Source: an uncultured Allobaculum sp. (GTDB lineage: Bacteria > Bacillota_I > Bacilli_A > Erysipelotrichales > Erysipelotrichaceae). From it: a DNA stretch of 6,420 nucleotides. The stretch lies in the NCBI GenBank assembly GCA_910577085.1, contig CAJTLE010000144.1, positions 1 through 6,420 on the forward strand, in the 5' to 3' direction. Position 1 is the stretch's first letter, and every line of letters begins with the position of its first letter. This document shows positions 4,846 to 6,420 of this stretch, in pieces. The notes under the pieces were generated by a model. That model had not been told where the DNA came from. It made no database searches and saw only the letters and a program-made list of their open reading frames with translations. The translations under genes were made by a program, and so were the position numbers.

Positions 4846-5790
4846 ATGAGCAAACCAAATCAACCTAAATCACAGATCGATCGGCTGCGTTCGTCTTTTC
4901 ACGGCAGTCGCAAAGAGAAGGATCTTTCTTCTGTTGATCCTTCGACCGATTTCAATTCTGAAGAGCAGTTTTCAGAACAACCAGGTTCTAAGCCTGAATC
5001 TACTGTTGAGAATGTCTCTTCAGAAAATGATGGTTCTTCATCTAACTCTTTGGAGGATCCATCCAATACGGATTTGAAGTCTGAAACCAAAAAACGGGTA
5101 AAGAAGCAAAGCCTTCTGGGCAGTTTTTTATCTTCGAGTTCTTCATCAAAGAAGAAAAAATCAGCGAAAGGCAAAGCATCAAACGATGCAGCTGCTGCTC
5201 AGGAAGTGAAGCAGGAACCTGAAAACCCAGATGAGAAAATGCTGGGAGCACTCAAGAAAGAACAGAAACGTATCAAGGGAAAGAAAAACTATTGGAAAAC
5301 CCTGGTCAATACGATCTGCGTTCTGGTTCTGATCTGTTCCATCTCTGTTCTGGCTGCTACGTTATGGTTACCTTTTCTCAAGGTTTATACCAATAACATG
5401 GCTCCAGCCATAAACAAAGATGACATCGTCATGGTCGTGAAACAGAATCATTTAGCACCAGGTGAACTGATTGGCTTTTATTACAATAACAAGCTGATGA
5501 TCAAACGAGTCATTGCTCAGGCAGGAGATGTAGTCGATATCGATGACAATGGTATTGTCTATGTCAATGGTTCTCCATTGGATGAACCCTATGTCTCTAA
5601 CCAGCAGCGCGGGGATGCTTCCATTGATTTTCCATATACAGTTCCTGAAGCTCAGCTCTTTGTTTTAAGTGATGATCGATCCAATCTTCTTGATTCTCGC
5701 AACTACGCGATTCAGTCGATTGCGGAAGAATTGATCCTCGGTAAGATTGCTTTACGTGTCTGGCCTTTATCAGATCTCCAGATTTTCTGA
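4846..5790 (+). CDS. Signal peptidase I-like protein with Ser-to-Asn active site, SipA-like pilus assembly factor
   Basis: This 314-residue protein has a type I signal peptidase fold at its C-terminus. Residues 1-150 are a cytoplasmic extension rich in Ser, Glu and Lys, including SSSSSSKKKK near 96-105. One membrane segment (about 152-176) precedes the peptidase region. Where active enzymes have the nucleophile in SMxP, this protein has NNMAP, with Asn184 in place of Ser. The general-base Lys is kept (Lys220 in KRVIAQAGD), as are SDDRSN and LDSRNYA of the last conserved box and the final GK...WP. From established work on streptococcal FCT loci, SipA/LepA is a peptidase homologue with altered catalytic residues that is needed for pilus polymerisation. 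By context this protein is probably its counterpart, acting on the outer membrane face as an assembly factor. It is unlikely to be the housekeeping signal peptidase. Function as a normal peptidase seems excluded by Asn184 unless another residue serves as nucleophile. Confidence 0.82.
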   Translation: MSKPNQPKSQIDRLRSSFHGSRKEKDLSSVDPSTDFNSEEQFSEQPGSKPESTVENVSSENDGSSSNSLEDPSNTDLKSETKKRVKKQSLLGSFLSSSSSSKKKKSAKGKASNDAAAAQEVKQEPENPDEKMLGALKKEQKRIKGKKNYWKTLVNTICVLVLICSISVLAATLWLPFLKVYTNNMAPAINKDDIVMVVKQNHLAPGELIGFYYNNKLMIKRVIAQAGDVVDIDDNGIVYVNGSPLDEPYVSNQQRGDASIDFPYTVPEAQLFVLSDDRSNLLDSRNYAIQSIAEELILGKIALRVWPLSDLQIF

Positions 5791-6139
5791 AGATTCGGCT
5801 GATGAAAAGAAGAGAATCTGAGAAAAGAAACAAGCAAAGAATTCGAGATCGAAAGATGATTTGACCAACTGGCCAAAAAGGGAAAAGGGCTATATGCCCA
5901 AGTCATCCGTCATCAAAGCAAAACCCCGAGAAATCGGCAAGATTTTAAATTGGCCACGATATTTTTATAGGAATATTTAAAGAAAAGGAATATGATTAAA
6001 ACAGGATTTAAACTTCGTCCTGATGAATATTTAATTATCTTTATTGCATAAATTATCTTTGCCAATATGATTTCTTTTTCTGAATTTCAGTTTCAGAAAA
6101 AGATCTGAGTTTTGCAGGGTTTTATAACAGATTATGAAT
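5791..6139. other. AT-rich spacer after the signal-peptidase-like gene
   Basis: No supported gene. CAGATTTTCT (5779-5788, at the end of the gene) can pair with AGAGAATCTG (5811-5820) with one G-U pair, but A-rich rather than T-rich sequence follows. Small hairpins GGGC-TATAT-GCCC (5887-5899) and CCGA-GAAA-TCGG (5926-5937, a GNRA loop) are present. A 19-codon frame at 5992-6051 begins with ATG two bases after AAGGA, which is too close for efficient initiation; I do not call it a gene. Confidence 0.5.
6073..6103. repeat. Perfect 12-base inverted repeat
   Basis: TCTTTTTCTGAA (6073-6084) and TTCAGAAAAAGA (6092-6103) are exact reverse complements around a 7-base spacer. No T-run follows on the plus strand. 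It may be a regulatory palindrome, a weak hairpin, or part of the left flank of the element to the right. Confidence 0.5.
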
Positions 6140-6185
6140 AAAACCGTCATATTTTGCATCAATAAAGCGAATGTGGCGGTTTTTT
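6140..6185 (+). terminator. Strong intrinsic terminator
   Basis: AAAACCGTCATATT (6140-6153) pairs with AATGTGGCGGTTTT (6170-6183) over 14 positions with two G-U pairs, around a 16-base loop, and the T-run continues to 6185. It sits 350 bases past the signal-peptidase-like gene and only four bases before the next promoter. It therefore insulates the transposase-like gene from upstream transcription, a common feature near insertion sequence ends. Confidence 0.8.
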
Positions 6186-6188
6186 AAT

Positions 6189-6217
6189 TTGACCATTCAG
6201 AAGTTATCTATTACAAT
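6189..6217 (+). promoter_or_regulatory. Strong sigma-A-type promoter of the transposase-like gene
   Basis: TTGACC (6189-6194), a 17-base spacer and TACAAT (6212-6217) match the vegetative consensus at five of six bases in each box. Transcription would start near 6224, giving a leader of fewer than 20 bases that contains only the ribosome binding site. Confidence 0.75.
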
Positions 6218-6228
6218 ATAATAGATAA
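6204..6228. promoter_or_regulatory. Palindromic operator candidate over the -10 box
   Basis: TTATCTATTA (6204-6213) and TAATAGATAA (6219-6228) are perfect 10-base arms around CAATA. The palindrome covers the -10 box and the expected start site, the usual place for a repressor. The arms could also fold in RNA only if transcription began upstream. Self-repression by the transposase-like protein or control by a host repressor are both possible. Confidence 0.5.
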
Positions 6229-6241
6229 TAAGGTGATGCAC

Positions 6242-6420
6242 ATGACTAGACGACCAGATCCATTAGCTAGATTCAGAGTTAAAATCCACAATAACAACGG
6301 GCACAGATATGCTTTCACTCAGGTGCCTACTACCAATGAGAAAACCGGGAAAAAGGTGTACCGCATTCTTCATTGGGGCAAAGTCGATGAAAACCTGCGC
6401 TTTACTCCTGGAGACCGTTA
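6242..6420 (+). CDS. Transposase-like protein, N-terminal part only
   Basis: The frame is open from ATG 6242 to the window end (59 codons and two bases). AAGGTGA (6230-6236) gives a good ribosome binding site; an in-frame ATG at 6236 overlaps that site and is not preferred. The protein begins MTRRPDPLARFRVKI and has KTGKKVYRILHWGKVDENLRF near residues 35-55. Short N-terminal segments of this form, with aromatic and basic residues, then GKK-VYR and a W/LGK-V/L-D step, recall the start of IS1634-type DDE transposases. The catalytic domain lies outside the window, so the family is a guess. The well-insulated promoter fits a mobile element. If so, its left end lies somewhere left of 6190, but no terminal repeat can be assigned from one end alone. 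Confidence 0.5.
   Translation, partial: MTRRPDPLARFRVKIHNNNGHRYAFTQVPTTNEKTGKKVYRILHWGKVDENLRFTPGDR

Noticed and set aside
4899..5251. Minus-strand frames opposite the N-terminus of the SipA-like gene
   Set aside because: They mirror the low-complexity Ser/Lys/Glu codons of the sense gene and have no features of their own.
5992..6051. 19-codon small protein frame
   Set aside because: AAGGA is only two bases from the ATG, no promoter is clear, and nothing supports translation.

Overview
The window carries a compact sortase-assembled pilus locus of a low-GC Gram-positive bacterium (Bacillota), followed by the start of a transposase-like gene. The Gram-positive assignment rests on two LPxTG-type cell-wall sorting signals, a class C sortase with two membrane segments, and AGGAGG-type ribosome binding sites. 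An Erysipelotrichia-like host is my guess from the general look of the proteins; nothing in the window proves it.

Layout, all genes on the + strand. (1) 154-1734: major backbone pilin with signal peptide, three domains and an LPSTG sorting signal. (2) 1735-2557: about 820 bases without a convincing gene, containing several inverted repeats, a clustered CGATTG motif and a short membrane-anchor-like reading frame that may be a remnant. (3) 2558-3412: class C sortase. (4) 3409-4278: small minor (basal/anchor-type) pilin with an LPNTA sorting signal, translationally coupled to the sortase by an ATGA overlap and followed by a short hairpin terminator. (5) 4279-4845: about 570 bases without a gene, with 10-base phased repeats, a long-range inverted repeat and a hairpin plus T-run. 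(6) 4846-5790: a signal-peptidase-I-like membrane protein whose catalytic Ser is replaced by Asn, with a long charged Ser-rich cytoplasmic N-terminus. (7) 5791-6241: AT-rich spacer with inverted repeats, a strong terminator and a strong promoter overlapped by a near-perfect palindrome. (8) 6242-6420: 5' end of a transposase-like gene running off the window.

How the genes work together (inference from known pilus systems): the major and minor pilins are exported by Sec, the sortase links backbone subunits through a Lys near the end of the first pilin domain and the LPSTG Thr, and the LPNTA-bearing minor pilin would terminate and anchor the fibre. The signal-peptidase-like protein resembles SipA/LepA of the streptococcal FCT pilus islands, where a peptidase fold that has lost its catalytic residues is needed for pilus assembly instead of peptide cleavage. 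The set backbone pilin, sortase, minor pilin and SipA-like protein is therefore the FCT complement, but rearranged and split by two large non-coding gaps. No large tip adhesin is visible; it may lie upstream of the window.

The most interesting items are the Ser-to-Asn peptidase homologue with its unusual cytoplasmic extension, the three [IF]NLPxT copies in the minor pilin, the altered lid motif (DRF) of the sortase, and the palindromic operator on the transposase-like promoter.
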